Assembly (NCBI GenBank): GCA_022578965.1
Contig: MU400511.1
Location: forward strand, 124,001-188,000
Source of the DNA: Xylaria sp. FL1777
Lineage: Eukaryota; Ascomycota; Sordariomycetes; Xylariales; Xylariaceae
Length of the DNA stretch: 64,000 nt
Reading direction: 5' to 3'
Positions within the stretch are counted from its first letter, which is position 1. Every line of letters begins with the position of its first letter. Under the pieces are notes generated by a model. The model was not told where the DNA came from. It did no database searches and worked only from the letters and a program-made list of their open reading frames with translations. Made by a program: the position numbers and the translations under genes. This document shows positions 10,322 to 22,099 of this stretch, one piece after another.

Positions 10322-12050
10322 ATAGCTTTTTTTTAGAACAGATTTTAATAATGAACTAAGAACAAACTTAGCACAAATTATTTTTAGAACTAAGTTTAAG
10401 CAAATAATAATTATTTAGTGCTTTAAGTGCTAATACTTAATTGTTGCAAATATAAATTATATAGCTTTTAGCTAAAATTAAAAAGCTAAAGCAGCAAGTT
10501 ATGCAATAAAAAAATAAAAGTAAACAAGTTGCTTTAAAATTAAAGATAGCTTATACTACTTTTACTTTATAATTAAGTAAACAAAAAAACTAAAGAATAA
10601 TATTTTTAGAAAAACAAGAAAACTTTTTAAACCTTAAAAAACAATTTTGCAACTTAGGTTAAAAACAAAAACATAAAAATTTTAGTAATAATAACAACTT
10701 TTTATTTTTTAGCTTTAATAAAAAGTATAATTAAAGAAAACCTAAATATTAATTATGTTAAAATTGCTTATATTACTATTAATGTTATTTATTTAAAAAT
10801 GTTAATTTTAGCTAACTATTAAAGTTTAATTATAACTTTTTTAGTATAAAATTTACTTATTAATGCTAGCTAAAATAAATAAAAAAACTTTAAACTATTT
10901 TTAAAAAAGCTAATTAAAAATTTTGCTGCAATAAAAACAAGATTTTATACGTGTATAATAATATAAACTAAAACTATAAAAATGCTTATTAATTAATATT
11001 GCAAAAATTATTAACTTTAGAAAAAAAATAATTTAGAACTAATTAAAAAGTATTTTTAAACTAAACTAAAACTTTGCTTAAGTAGTTTGCTTTTTTATAA
11101 GCTAACATAAGCATATAATTAAAATAAGCAAGTTAATAAGCTAACTAAAACCTAAAGCTATTTAATTAATACTTTGCTAGCATTAAACTTTAAAATGTTT
11201 GCTAAAATAAAAGCAAAAAAGCTTTATTATATTATTAAAAACTAGGTATATTACTTTAATAAAAGTTAATAAACTATTATAACTTTTTATTAACTATATA
11301 AGCTAATATAATTAATGCTATATAATAATGCTAAAAATTAATAACTAAAAAACAACGCTTAAACTATAGTAAAAAAAAACTAAAGTTAAATATTATTTAA
11401 ATTACTAGTAAATTAACCTTAAATATTAAACAAAACTAAACTAATAATTAATATATTAGCACTAGCTATAAAAATAACAATACTAGTTTTAATAACTAGA
11501 ACTATTATTGCAAAAGTAATAACTATAATAATAACTATAATAATAATAACCTAAGATTTTATAAAAGCAATAATAATTATAAAAGCTAAAACTAATATTA
11601 TAAAAGTAATAATATTAAAAGTTATAACTAGTATTAAAACTAAAGATATATAAATAACCGAAGTAATACTAATAATACTTATATTTTAAAAAACTGTTAT
11701 ATTTTTAAAACTTTTTTAAATTAACTTTAAAATAATAATAAAAGTAGTTTAAATTTAAATTTTTATAAAAACTTTATTTATTATAACTATAAATAACTTA
11801 ATTATATTGCTTTTAATTGCTTTTAGCTTAAAAGTAATAATAATAACAGTAATAATAAAAACAATAAATCTAATAGTTATATTAGCTATAATAGTAATAC
11901 TACTTAAAAACAAACTATTTAAAAAATTTAAATAAATAAAAACTAAAACATAAATAAAAAAAACTAAAAATAACAATCGAAGTTTTATATATTTTTTTTA
12001 TAAAAATTATAGTATTATAACTTAAAAAATAAATAATAAGCTTAACATTA
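10322..12050 (+). pseudogene. Element D gag remnant with CCHC zinc knuckle
   Basis: Degenerate capsid-type region with Asn-rich, stop-broken translation. At 11779-11820 the 14 codons read Y-Y-N-Y-K-stop-L-N-Y-I-A-F-N-C. This matches the C-x2-C-x4-H-x4-C knuckle if TGT became TAT, CAA became TAA and CAT became TAT, all C-to-T or G-to-A changes. The Asn-rich run before it (about 11500-11640) comes from AAT/AAC repeats. The gag start is not definable. Spacing of the knuckle is exact; the rest is inferred from position. Confidence 0.7.
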
Positions 12051-13469
12051 ATTATATTAGCTAGTTTAGTAGTACAGTGGCATATGCTTAGCTACTTTTT
12101 TTGAAGTTGTAGGTTTAAGTTTTGCTTAGTTTATAGTTGCTTTGCTTTAAAGCAAAAGTTAGTTTGTTTTTAGCTTAGTTTAAACTGTATGCCTGCTGCA
12201 CTAAAGGCATAAAAATTAAAAATTAAATAGCTAAGCTAAAAGTTTAAGAACTTTGCTTTTTTGCTAGTATAACAATATAAATAATTAACTTAGTATATTA
12301 GCTACTATAAAAATAAGCAGCTTTAGCTTTTACTGCTAATGTTATATAAGCACTAGTTTTTTTATATAGTAAACAACTTGTATTTTTAGCGTAATTAAAA
12401 CTTAAAGCTTACTGCTTAGCACTAAGCAATTTATAAAAAATATAGCGCTATATAGTGCTTAAAATCTACTTAATACTGTGTTATTTATAGCTTGCAGAAC
12501 TTAAAGCTAGCAAAAAGGCGCCTTTATTACTAATTAATAGAAAACCTTTTTGTTAGCGCGCTAATTTTTATACTTTTGTATTATAAAGCAAAAACGCTGC
12601 TAATTTAGCGTACAAGATTTAAAAAGCAGAATATTATATAAAAAAAGCAGTAAATTAATAAGATTTATAGCAAAACTATTGCATACTTTATATATATAAG
12701 TAGTTTTTGCTTTAAAAAAGGTTTTTACTTGTATAAAGTTTTATTAAATAGCCACTAGTATAGCTAATAAGCTATTTGTTTAAATAATACAAATTTATAT
12801 TAACTATAAGTTTTAAGCTAAAATTATTACTTTATTTACTTATTTTATACTGTTTTTATATTTTTTATACTATTTATTTTATTAGCTTTATAAAACTACT
12901 TATTAAAACTTATATTAATTTTAATTTATGTGCTAAATATAATTGCATTAGTTTTATTTTTGCTTTTTATTATAAATTATAGCAAGCATTTTTTTATATA
13001 TTTGCATTATAATATACTGCTAAAAGCAAATTTTCTATTTATAAAGCTTATTAAGTTATTTATAAATTAACTAATAATTGTAGTATTACTTGCAGAATTA
13101 AGCATGCATATATAGCTATTAATTATAATTACTGTTTTAAAAGCAGCTTTTTTTTATTATTTTAAACTACTTTAAAAAATAAAGAAATTATATTAAATTT
13201 AAGCATTAATTAATAGTTTTTTAAATTGTGCTACTTTTAAGTAAAAATACTTAGCTTAACTAAGTTTATAAAAGTTTGCTAAAATTAAGCTTATTATTAC
13301 GCTATTATTTAACTATTTAAACTTATATAGCTTAAAAAGTTAAAAAAAAGCTTTAATTATTTTAATTTTATAGCAATTTTAAAAAAGTTTTATAATTTAT
13401 TTAAGTTTTTTAATACTAGCAAAGCAAATATATTGCTATAATTAAAGCAAAAAAATCTTGCTATTAAAC

Positions 13470-13826
13470 TAAAAAAAAACGTAATTATACTTTATTTTTT
13501 TATATACTTATTAGCTTAAAATAAGCTAAAAAAACTATAAAAATAGCTTAATAAAATACTAAAAGCAAAAAAAATTAAAAAGTTTACTAGTTTTGCTAAC
13601 GCTTTAATTCTTTTTATACTTAAAAAAAATAAAAGCTTATGTTTATATGTAAACTATAAAAAACTTAATTAAATTATACGTAAAAATTAATATATTTTAT
13701 TATTTATTTTAAAGCTGCTTAATAAAATCTTAAAAATTAAAATCTTTAGCAAAATTAACTTTAAAAATGCTTATTATTGCTTATACATTTAAAAAAAAAA
13801 TAAATAAAAAATAACATTTTATATAT
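13470..13826 (+). pseudogene. Element D reverse transcriptase, first part
   Basis: In one frame the plus strand reads a Gypsy RT N-terminal half: the palm region with A-L-I-L-F-(V)-KK-(D/N)-(G)-SL-RLCV-NY-(R)-LN, then INF-KNAYY, reading mutated codons back by C-to-T and G-to-A. The frame stops at 13826 because element B1 inserted. It resumes exactly in phase at 36524 once the 4-bp target duplication is counted once. Confidence 0.88.
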
Positions 13827-14100
13827 TGAAATAAAGCAATGTAATTGCGCAAGATTTACTATAACACTTTAATTGCAAAGAAATAAGTTATAATTTATGT
13901 ATTTAAGCAATTAAGCTATATATAAATTAAAGAATTAAACGATTAATTAAAGAGCTATTTAATAATATAAATAAAGCAACCATAGCTAATTTTTATAATA
14001 TTAAGCATAATAGTTAAATTTATACTTTAAAATTTAGCATAATACTTATACTTTTATTTTTACTATATAATTTAGCCTAAACTTATTTTAACTAGCTTAA
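13827..14100 (-). repeat. Element B1 3' LTR, outer segment
   Basis: 274 bp of the 305-bp LTR; the rest follows element A at 21839-21869. It aligns with 36215-36519, and inverted with 37741-38044 and 52495-52798. In element sense the LTR begins TGAAGTAAAG (usually read TAAAG after mutation) and ends CTTTATTTCA. Confidence 0.88.
14096..14100. repeat. Target site duplication of element A, left copy (CTTAA)
   Basis: CTTAA directly precedes A at 14101 and is repeated directly after it at 21834-21838. Confidence 0.9.
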
Positions 14101-14616
14101 TGTAACAAACTTGTTATATATTAATATAACGGGTTTGCTTTTGGGGTCTTGATTTGCAGGTAACAATAGGATTCTTAACAGTGGTTCGTTAGAAAGGTTT
14201 TTAGGGTACTTTTACTACTGTGCATTAATAGAAGTCTTAAGGGATTAAAAGTAATAAATATATTAGTGCTTAGCAGTTATAAAAAGTTAATAGCTAAGGA
14301 ACTAAAACTAAATAAATAACTAAATATAAAAAGTATATAATTATATAAACAAAAAAAACAGTAGTAGTAATTTATAAACATTGTTTTTTTTAATAAACTT
14401 AATGCTATATTGTTTTAAGTTCAAGGCTTAATAGATTTAACGCTTAAGTTTGTTAAGTTTAAAGCTTAATAAACTTAACGCTTAAGTTTATTAAGTCTAT
14501 GCATTAAACCCCTATAGTAGTTTAAATATATATTTTTTTAATAAATAAGACTTTTTTTGCGTATGCTTTTTTTATACCTGGCTTTTTAACCAGCTTAGTT
14601 AGCTTATTTTATAACA
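14101..14616 (-). repeat. Element A 3' LTR (left in the window)
   Basis: 516 bp. Its outer left part (14127-14197) keeps 11 G or C bases that are A or T in the other copy, whereas its inner end has lost most C. Confidence 0.92.
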
Positions 14617-17349
14617 TTATTTTTTTTTTTTTATAATTGTTGTTTTAATAATTCTATATTTTCTTTTTCGTAAGTTTTCTTTTTTTATTTTTTGTTTTTT
14701 GTTTTTTGTGCTTATTATGTTTAGTAAAGTTTTCAAGAAACTTCGCTTGTTGTGTTTTAAACAAAAAGCTTAACAAAATTTTGCTTTGCTTTCTTTTATT
14801 AAACTAAAATTAATTAAAATAGCTTTATGTTTTTGCTATAATTATTATAGCACAAAATGTTTAATGTTAAAATTTAACTCTAATTAATATATTAAATGTG
14901 TTATAGCTAAACAAACAAATTATAATGCTAGAAGTTTATTTTTAAAGCAAATATAGTAGCTTACTTTTTAGCATAAAAAGCTAAAAAATAAATTAAACTT
15001 ACTAATAAAAAAGCATAAAAAAATAAGTATAAAAATCTGTTGTTTTAAGTAATAAAAGAAATTATAGCAAAAAAAAATAACTGCTGCTATAGCTTATAGT
15101 TTAAATAGCTTAAAAAAGCTTAAGCAAGTTAAAGCAAAAAAGCGTTATATAGCTAAAAAACAAAAATAACGTATTAAAGCAGTATAGCTATTGCTAGTTG
15201 TTTTTCTAAAGTTTAATTAAAACGTGCTAAATGCTTTATTTAAAGTTGATTTTTTTTTTTTAGCTTTAGCTAGTTAAAGTATTAACAGTAAAACTAGTTT
15301 ATAACTATTTTAGCAGTTTTTAAATGTTTTTTAAGTTCTTAAGTATTATTAGCATATAAGTATTTTTTTTATTTAATAAAATATTTAATGTTGTTATTAT
15401 TTTAACAAGAATTTAATATATTTTTAACTTTATAAATGTTTTAATTTGTTTTTATTTCTAGTTGTGTTTTAATAAGTGTTTTAATAAGTACTAATTCTAG
15501 TAAAAAAATGTAAAAAATAAAGTAGATTTGCATATTTTTTAGTAATAACAGTTTATAGTTAATAAGTAAAATAACTTTTTTAATTTTAAAAGAACTAAGT
15601 TTTTTGAATTTTAATTTGTTGCTTAGTTGTTTTGTTTTAATTTAAAGAATATTAATGTTTGCATTTTGTTTTTGTTATAGCAAATAAACTTTGTTTTTTT
15701 TTTTAAAGATTAGTTTTTTAGTTTGTTTTTTGTTATAATATATTAATATCTGTTGTTATAAAAATTAAAGGCATAGTTATAGTTTAGCTTATAGCGTTTT
15801 GATTTTTGTTGCAATAATTTTTGCTTAAAGTACTATAATTAAAATAGCAAGTACTTTTATTAATGTTTTTTTTTGTTTTTTAATAATTGCTTGCTGTTTA
15901 TAAACAGCTTTATGCAAAAATATGTTTATATTTTTGTTTATTAATATATTATATAAAATTTGTGCTATTAATAATAGTTTTACTTAATTGTTTTATTAAT
16001 AATTAATATAACTTTATAAATATTGTTTTAATATTTAGTTTAGTTTTTTTATTTGTTTATTTATTTATAAGTAGTAAACAGTTAAAAACTTTAGTTTAAT
16101 ATTAATAAGTTTAAAAAAGCTAGTTTTAAACTTAAAAGTAAACAATTTATTTTAGTTTAAAACAATTTTTTTTAGTAGTTTATGCTTATTTAAATATTAG
16201 CGTATAAAAGCGTATATAAGTTGTTTAGCTATTATATCTTTTTTAAACAGCAAAAAGTAAGCATATTTAATAAATTTATTAATAATAACCTATATTTTAT
16301 TATATTATACTTTTATAACTAAATTGGTTAATAAAGGTAATGCTGTAATAAAATCTTAAGCAATAGTGTGTTATGCTTGTTTAAGTATTTATATAAGTTA
16401 TAGTAGTTTATAAAGCTTATGTTAAGCTGCTTTAGCTTTATTGCAAATATTGCATTTTTTTATAATAGATTTAACTATGTTTTATAGTTCTAAAAAATCG
16501 TACTTTTTTTATAATTGTTTAACTGTTTTTGTTGTTTTTTAATGTTTATATAATAAGTGTTTGTAGAATTTTTTAATAAACTTGTTTTGTAAAAATTCTA
16601 GTAAGTAAACCTTGCGTTTATATATTAGCTTGTTATTTTTTAATCCTTTATACTTTTGTAGCTATGCTAACTTTTTTAAGTTATAAGCTTATTATAGCTA
16701 TATATTCGTAAAGTTTTTAAGTATAACTTTAATTTTTAAGCTTTTATTTTTTTAAAGATATAGCACTTAAATGTTTTTTTTTAGAACTTTAAATCTTTTT
16801 TAACTTTATTAGCTTAGTATGTTTGCTTAAATGTTTTTTTTTTTTTTAATGTAGCATATTTTAAAGTTGAATTTAGAAAAAAAAACTATTTAATTTTTAT
16901 GTTGTTTAGTAATTTTTTGCGTAGTTATAAATTTTGTTAAGTTTTAATAATTTAAATAGATTTTAATTAGTTTTATAGTTCTTATAAAAAACAGTTTTTA
17001 CTTTTTAAGTGCTATAATAATTATAAGCAGTTTTTTGTTATATATAAAATATTATAATGCTGCATTTTGTAGTGCTTTAAAGTAATAAGCTACTAAGTGC
17101 TATTTTTTGTTGTTTTTTAGTTGTTTTAAAACTTCTATAATTATATTATCTGAAGCATTTGTTTTTAGCTTTTTTTTTTTCTATAGATTAAGTAGTTTAA
17201 CTATAAAGTTAAAAGTAATTTTTAGTTTTAGTTCTTTAAAAGCCTTTTAAGCTTCCTTTAAGATTAAAAAGGATTTTCTTTTGTATTTTTTTTTTGTGTA
17301 CTTTATAAAATAAAATGCCATTTTTTTAAAGTTTTAAATTAATATTTAA

Positions 17350-18150
17350 ACATAGTTTAAAAATTCTAATGCTTGTTATATGTTTATAATAGTAGCTAAG
17401 TTAAGTATTTTTTAGTTTTATACTGTATTAATTTTTAACTATTAAATCTGTATTTATTTTAAGGTAATTGTAAATTTTAAAAAGTTAATTTTTTATGTAT
17501 GCTATATATACTTTTTTGTATTAAGTTATAATTTTGCTTATTTAAGTGTTTTTAACATTTAAGTTACGTGTTTTTTGTGTTTTTTTAGCGTTTTAAAGTA
17601 AATTAAAATATTATTTAAGTAAATAAACATAAACTTGTTTAAAAACTTCCGTAAAATCGTTATTATTATGTATTAAAAGCTAGCTAGTGTGTTTTATAGT
17701 TCTTATAGCATAACTATATATTTATATAGTTTATATATTGTTTATATAGCAGTTTTTTATTTTTTTCTTTTAGCTATTTTAATAGCATAATATTTATTTA
17801 AAATATTAACTATTATAAATTATTTTGCTTAATTAATGTTTTTTTTTATAGTTACTAGTAAAATAAAAAAGTATTTATTTGTAATAATAATTATATTTAA
17901 TAGTTAATAGTTAATTATTATTTGCTATACTAGTTTTTTTTTTTTATTAATTAGTTGTTTTTTGTTTTTTATTTTAAGTACTAGCACTGTAAAATATTTA
18001 ATAAATAACTAAGACTTTTTTAAGAATTCTTTTGCTAGATTTTTCTAAATGTATTTTTATAAAGCGTTTGTTTTGTTTAAGCTTATATAGTATACTTAAT
18101 AAAGCTTTAATTAACATTTTTTTTTAATAGAAATGTAGTAATTTTATAAG
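17350..18150 (-). pseudogene. Element A reverse transcriptase remnant
   Basis: Minus-strand translation around 17700-17500 gives a recognisable Gypsy RT core: ASFQ-like substrate-channel residues, then a Lys/Phe-rich link, F-(x)-IYLNN-ILIY at the active site, and KH-x-KHV, followed downstream by an NFLGF-like strand with mutated codons. Both catalytic aspartates read Asn, so no activity is possible. Limits are approximate. Confidence 0.8.
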
Positions 18151-21100
18151 CTATATTTAAGAAGTTCTTTTTTTTTTCTTTCTTTAAATAGTTTATAAAA
18201 TCTATAATATACTTTTAGTATTTTGTTTAGAATTTCTTTTGCGATTTTTCTGATTTTTTTGCTTTGTTTTTTATTTTTTTAATTAATGGTTTTTGCTTTT
18301 TATTAAATTAAAAAGTTACTAGTTTTTAGCTATAGTATTTTTAAAATAATGTTATAATTAAATATATTAGCAATATTTAGTATAATTTATTTTTTGTGTT
18401 TTTATATAAATATATTAAAAGGTTTGGTTTTTTTAAGTATGCAACTGTTATTATAGCTAAAAGTGCTTTTATTAAATCTTTTAATTTTTTAAGATTTTTG
18501 CTTATATTTTTAAGAAATTTTATTTTGTTTTGCTACTTTAAGTAAAATTATGTTAGCTTATGCTCTTAAGTTAATTAAAGTATTATATTTTTTTTTTTAA
18601 TATATAAATTTAACTTTAAATTAGTTTTGCTAGTTATTATATTAAACTTTACGTAAAGCTTTAGTTTTTTTAGCTACTTGCTGCTTTTTTAGCAAATGTT
18701 TATTTTGTTTTTTAATTTCTTTTTATAAGATATTTAAGTGCTTGTTTTATTTAGTATTTTAAATGTTATTACGTTTTATTTTATTTTTGCTTTTAGTTAA
18801 GCTTTAAATTGCAGTTTTTAAGCTTTTTTGCTTTTAGTAATTATTTTTTAGTATAATTATGCTTTAATTAGCTAGTAATATTTATAGTAGTTATTTTTAT
18901 ATTTTTTTAAACTAGTGTTATAAGTATAATTAAAATCCTTTTTAAATATTGTAAATTTTCGTAAATTTTTATAGTAAACTATAGTTATAACTAACTATTT
19001 TAATTTATAAAAGTTCTATATTTTTGTTTTTGCAATTTATTTAAAAAACTAATTATTTTTTAGTTTATTAAGTAAATATTAATAGCAACAATATATTATA
19101 TAGCAATTCTATAGTACTTTATTATATTTTAGATTTTTTAAGCATAAAATATTATTATTATTTTTTATTATAGTTTTATTATAGTAGTAATTTTTAGCAA
19201 TTAGTTAAATTGCTAGTTTTAGTTTTTAAAACATATTAGTTTTTGTGCTAACTATTAGTGCTTTTTTATTTTGTTGCATTTAAAGCAGTTTAAGCTATAA
19301 AAATACTTTATTTATTTTTATTAGTTTTTTTTCTGTAGTATTTTTTATAGCTTTTAATTTTATTTGTTTTTGCTTTAAAGTTTTATAAGTTTTGTTTTTT
19401 TAGGTTTATTTAACAACTAAGTGTTTTAGTAGTTTATAATTAGTTTAATAATTATACTATTTATAGTTATAGTTTTGTTTTTTTAAACATAACTTTTCTT
19501 TAAGCTACATTTTAAGCTTTAATAGTTTAAAGTTTTTATAGTTTTATAAGTTTACTAACTGCGTTAATTTATTACTTTTTATTATTTGCTACTTTTAGTT
19601 AAACTATTTTTTTAAGTTATATATTAAATAACTTTAATTGTTTATATAGTAAATATATTTTTTTGCAATTTGTTTTAATAACTATAAAGCTTTTAAATAA
19701 TATTTGCATGCTTGTTTATTTTAATCCGTATAAATAAAGCATTTAGATTTGTTTAATATAGCACTTTTGTTTTAATTTAAAACAACAACTTTATACTTTT
19801 GCTTTAAAAACGTATTTTTTAAGTTGCTTTGTTGTTTTTTATTGTTTTAGACTTTTATAATTTATACTTTTTTTTTAAGTTAGAAAATCTTTTCTTTTTT
19901 ATAGCTTTTTTTTCCGTTCTTTTTTTTAGATTAACATTATTTTTAAAAGTGTTTTTTTTTTTTATAGTTATAACATTTAACTTTAAATATATTTTAGGAT
20001 TATTATTTTTAGACTTTATTAATTTGCTTAAATCTTTGTTTAATATTTTTCTAAGTATTTTTTTTTTTGTTTTTTTTAGTTTTTTTAGTTTTAAAGTACT
20101 AATTAAATAATCGTTAATTAATTATAATAGCTATATTAATATATGTATTAATTTTTGCTAGTTTATTTATTTTATATAGTTTGTTTTAAACTTAAGTTTT
20201 AAGTTTATTATAAAATAAGTAAAATAGTACAAGCTTAAGCAATTTTAAAATTGCTATTAATTGTTTAAATTTTATAGCGTAATTTGCTATTGCTTTTGTT
20301 TATTTTAAGCAATAAAATGCTTTTTTTGCGTGTTTTGCTTTTTAGGTATTTTTAAATAGTGCTTTTATTTGATTTTTAAACTTAACGTAGTTTTTAAAAA
20401 TCTTTTTTGTTTTTAGCTTAAGATTAATTAACTTGTTAGCTTTTAGGAAATCCTTTAAAATAAGTTAAAACTATTTTAGTATTTTTTCTAATAAAAATTA
20501 TAAAGTAGTTATTACTTTTTGATCTTTTTTTGTAATAGTAGTAAAATGCTATTTTAAATAAAGTTTAGCATGAATTAAAAAAGCTTTTATATTTATAGAT
20601 TTATTATAAAGCTTTAAAGCAGTAAGTTTAAAACTTTTAATGTTTAATATTTTTAATATTATAAATAATTTTAATAATAAAAATAGTAGTAGTAGTAAAA
20701 AGTTAAGTTTTTTATTTTAAGTTATTATTTTAAGTATAGCAGTAATAAAAATAAGCATTAAGTTTATTAGTAGTAATATTAATATTAGTTATAATATAAT
20801 TACTTATTTAAAGCCTTGATTTATTATTGTAGTAATAGTTATTATTGCTGCTTTAATTACTATAGCTAATATTTATGCTAGTTTAAAAGTTATAATATTT
20901 AGTATTTAAGCTGTTTTTTAAGTTAAAGCAACTAGTTTGCTTTGTAGTGCTAGTATTAACGTTAGTTTTTTTTTATTGCTATTACTTAACTTTTCTTTTT
21001 TTATTACTGCTTTTTTTTTAATAAAAATAGCTAATAAAAGTACTAAAGTTTATTATTTTAGTACGTTATTAGTTCTAAAAGTTTTTAAGATTTTTAAACT

Positions 21101-21317
21101 TAATTTTTAACTTTTTGTTTTTAGTAATATAACTTAAATTTAGTTTATTAATTATTAAGTAAAGTTTACTTACGTAATACTATTTAACATTTTTGTTTTT
21201 TGAATATTTTTTTAGTATACTTTTAAAAGTTTATTTTATAAATCGTTTATTACTTAATTTTTTATACTAGTATTTGTTCTTATATATTAAGTTCTATTAA
21301 TTAAAAAGCTATTAAAG

Positions 21318-21833
21318 TGTAATAAACCTATTATATATTAATATAATAGGTTTGCTTTTAAGGTTTTAATTTGCAGGTAATAATAAGATTTTTAACAGTA
21401 GTTCGTTAAAAAGGTTTTTAAAGTACTTTTATTACTGTGCATTAATAAAGGTTTTAAAGAATTAAAAGTAATAAATATATTAATGCTTAGTAATTATAAA
21501 AAGTTAATAGCTAAAAAACTAAAACTAAATAAATAACTAAATATAAAAAGTGCATAATTATATAAACAAAGGAAACAATAGTAGTAATTTATAAATATTG
21601 CTTTTTTTAATAAACTTAACGCTATATTGTTTTAAGTTTAAAGCTTGATAAACTTAACGCTTAAGTTTGTTAAGTTTAAGGCTTAATGGACTTAACGCTT
21701 AAGTTTGTTAAGTTTATGCATTAAACCCCTATAGTGGTTTAAATATATATCCTTTCAACGAATAGGACTCCTTTCGCGCATGCTTTCTTTACACCTGGCC
21801 TTTTAACTAGCCTAGTTAGCCCATTTTGTAACA
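21318..21833 (-). repeat. Element A 5' LTR (right in the window)
   Basis: 516 bp. Its outer right end (about 21751-21833) is the most G+C-rich stretch inside the island, for example CCTTTCAACG and ACACCTGGCC. The matching part of the left copy reads mostly T. Confidence 0.92.
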
Positions 21834-21838
21834 CTTAA
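21834..21838. repeat. Target site duplication of element A, right copy (CTTAA)
   Basis: Identical to 14096-14100. The B1 LTR sequence continues from 21839. Confidence 0.9.
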
Positions 21839-21869
21839 TTAGCTTATTTAGCTATTTTATTTTATTTTA
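21839..21869 (-). repeat. Element B1 3' LTR, inner segment
   Basis: The last 31 bp of the LTR that was split by A. Together with 13827-14100 it makes 305 bp, the length of 36215-36519. It ends next to the B1 interior at 21870. Confidence 0.85.
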
Positions 21870-22099
21870 ATTTTTTTTTATTAAAATATAGCTGCTTTTA
21901 GTTTATTTTAATACTTATAATTATAAAGTTTTTTATTTTTATTAGTGTTTTTTAAACAGGGTTAATATTATTTTTTTTTGCTTATTTAGTTTTATAAGTT
22001 CTTTTTTATTTTTTTTGCTACGTTTAAAAGTAGCTTAAGCTTTAGCGCTTATAAAAGCATTATAGCTTTATTAAAACTAGTTTTAGCCTTTTTATATAT

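Larger units (their letters stand above)
14101..21833 (-). mobile_element. Element A: Ty3/Gypsy LTR retrotransposon (minus strand) inside the B1 LTR
   Basis: 7733 bp with two LTRs of exactly 516 bp (14101-14616 and 21318-21833), ends TGTAACA...TGTTACA-type, and a CTTAA duplication on both sides. In element sense the 5' LTR is 21833-21318 and starts TGTTACAAAATGGGC. The reverse-transcriptase box reads Y-L-N-N on the minus strand at 17621-17610 (YLDD with GAT mutated to AAT twice), preceded by the FxxLP-type substrate-channel region and followed by an H-x2-H-V-like helix. All frames are broken. It is the youngest insertion by nesting, because it interrupts B1. Confidence 0.93.

Noticed and set aside
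19829..20110. Open frames of 60-95 codons in the island (also 11755, 45564, 51805, 56718)
   Set aside because: Leu/Phe/Ile/Lys-rich products of AT-rich DNA lying inside defined retroelements. The one at 51805 is only a stop-free patch of the longer decayed region.
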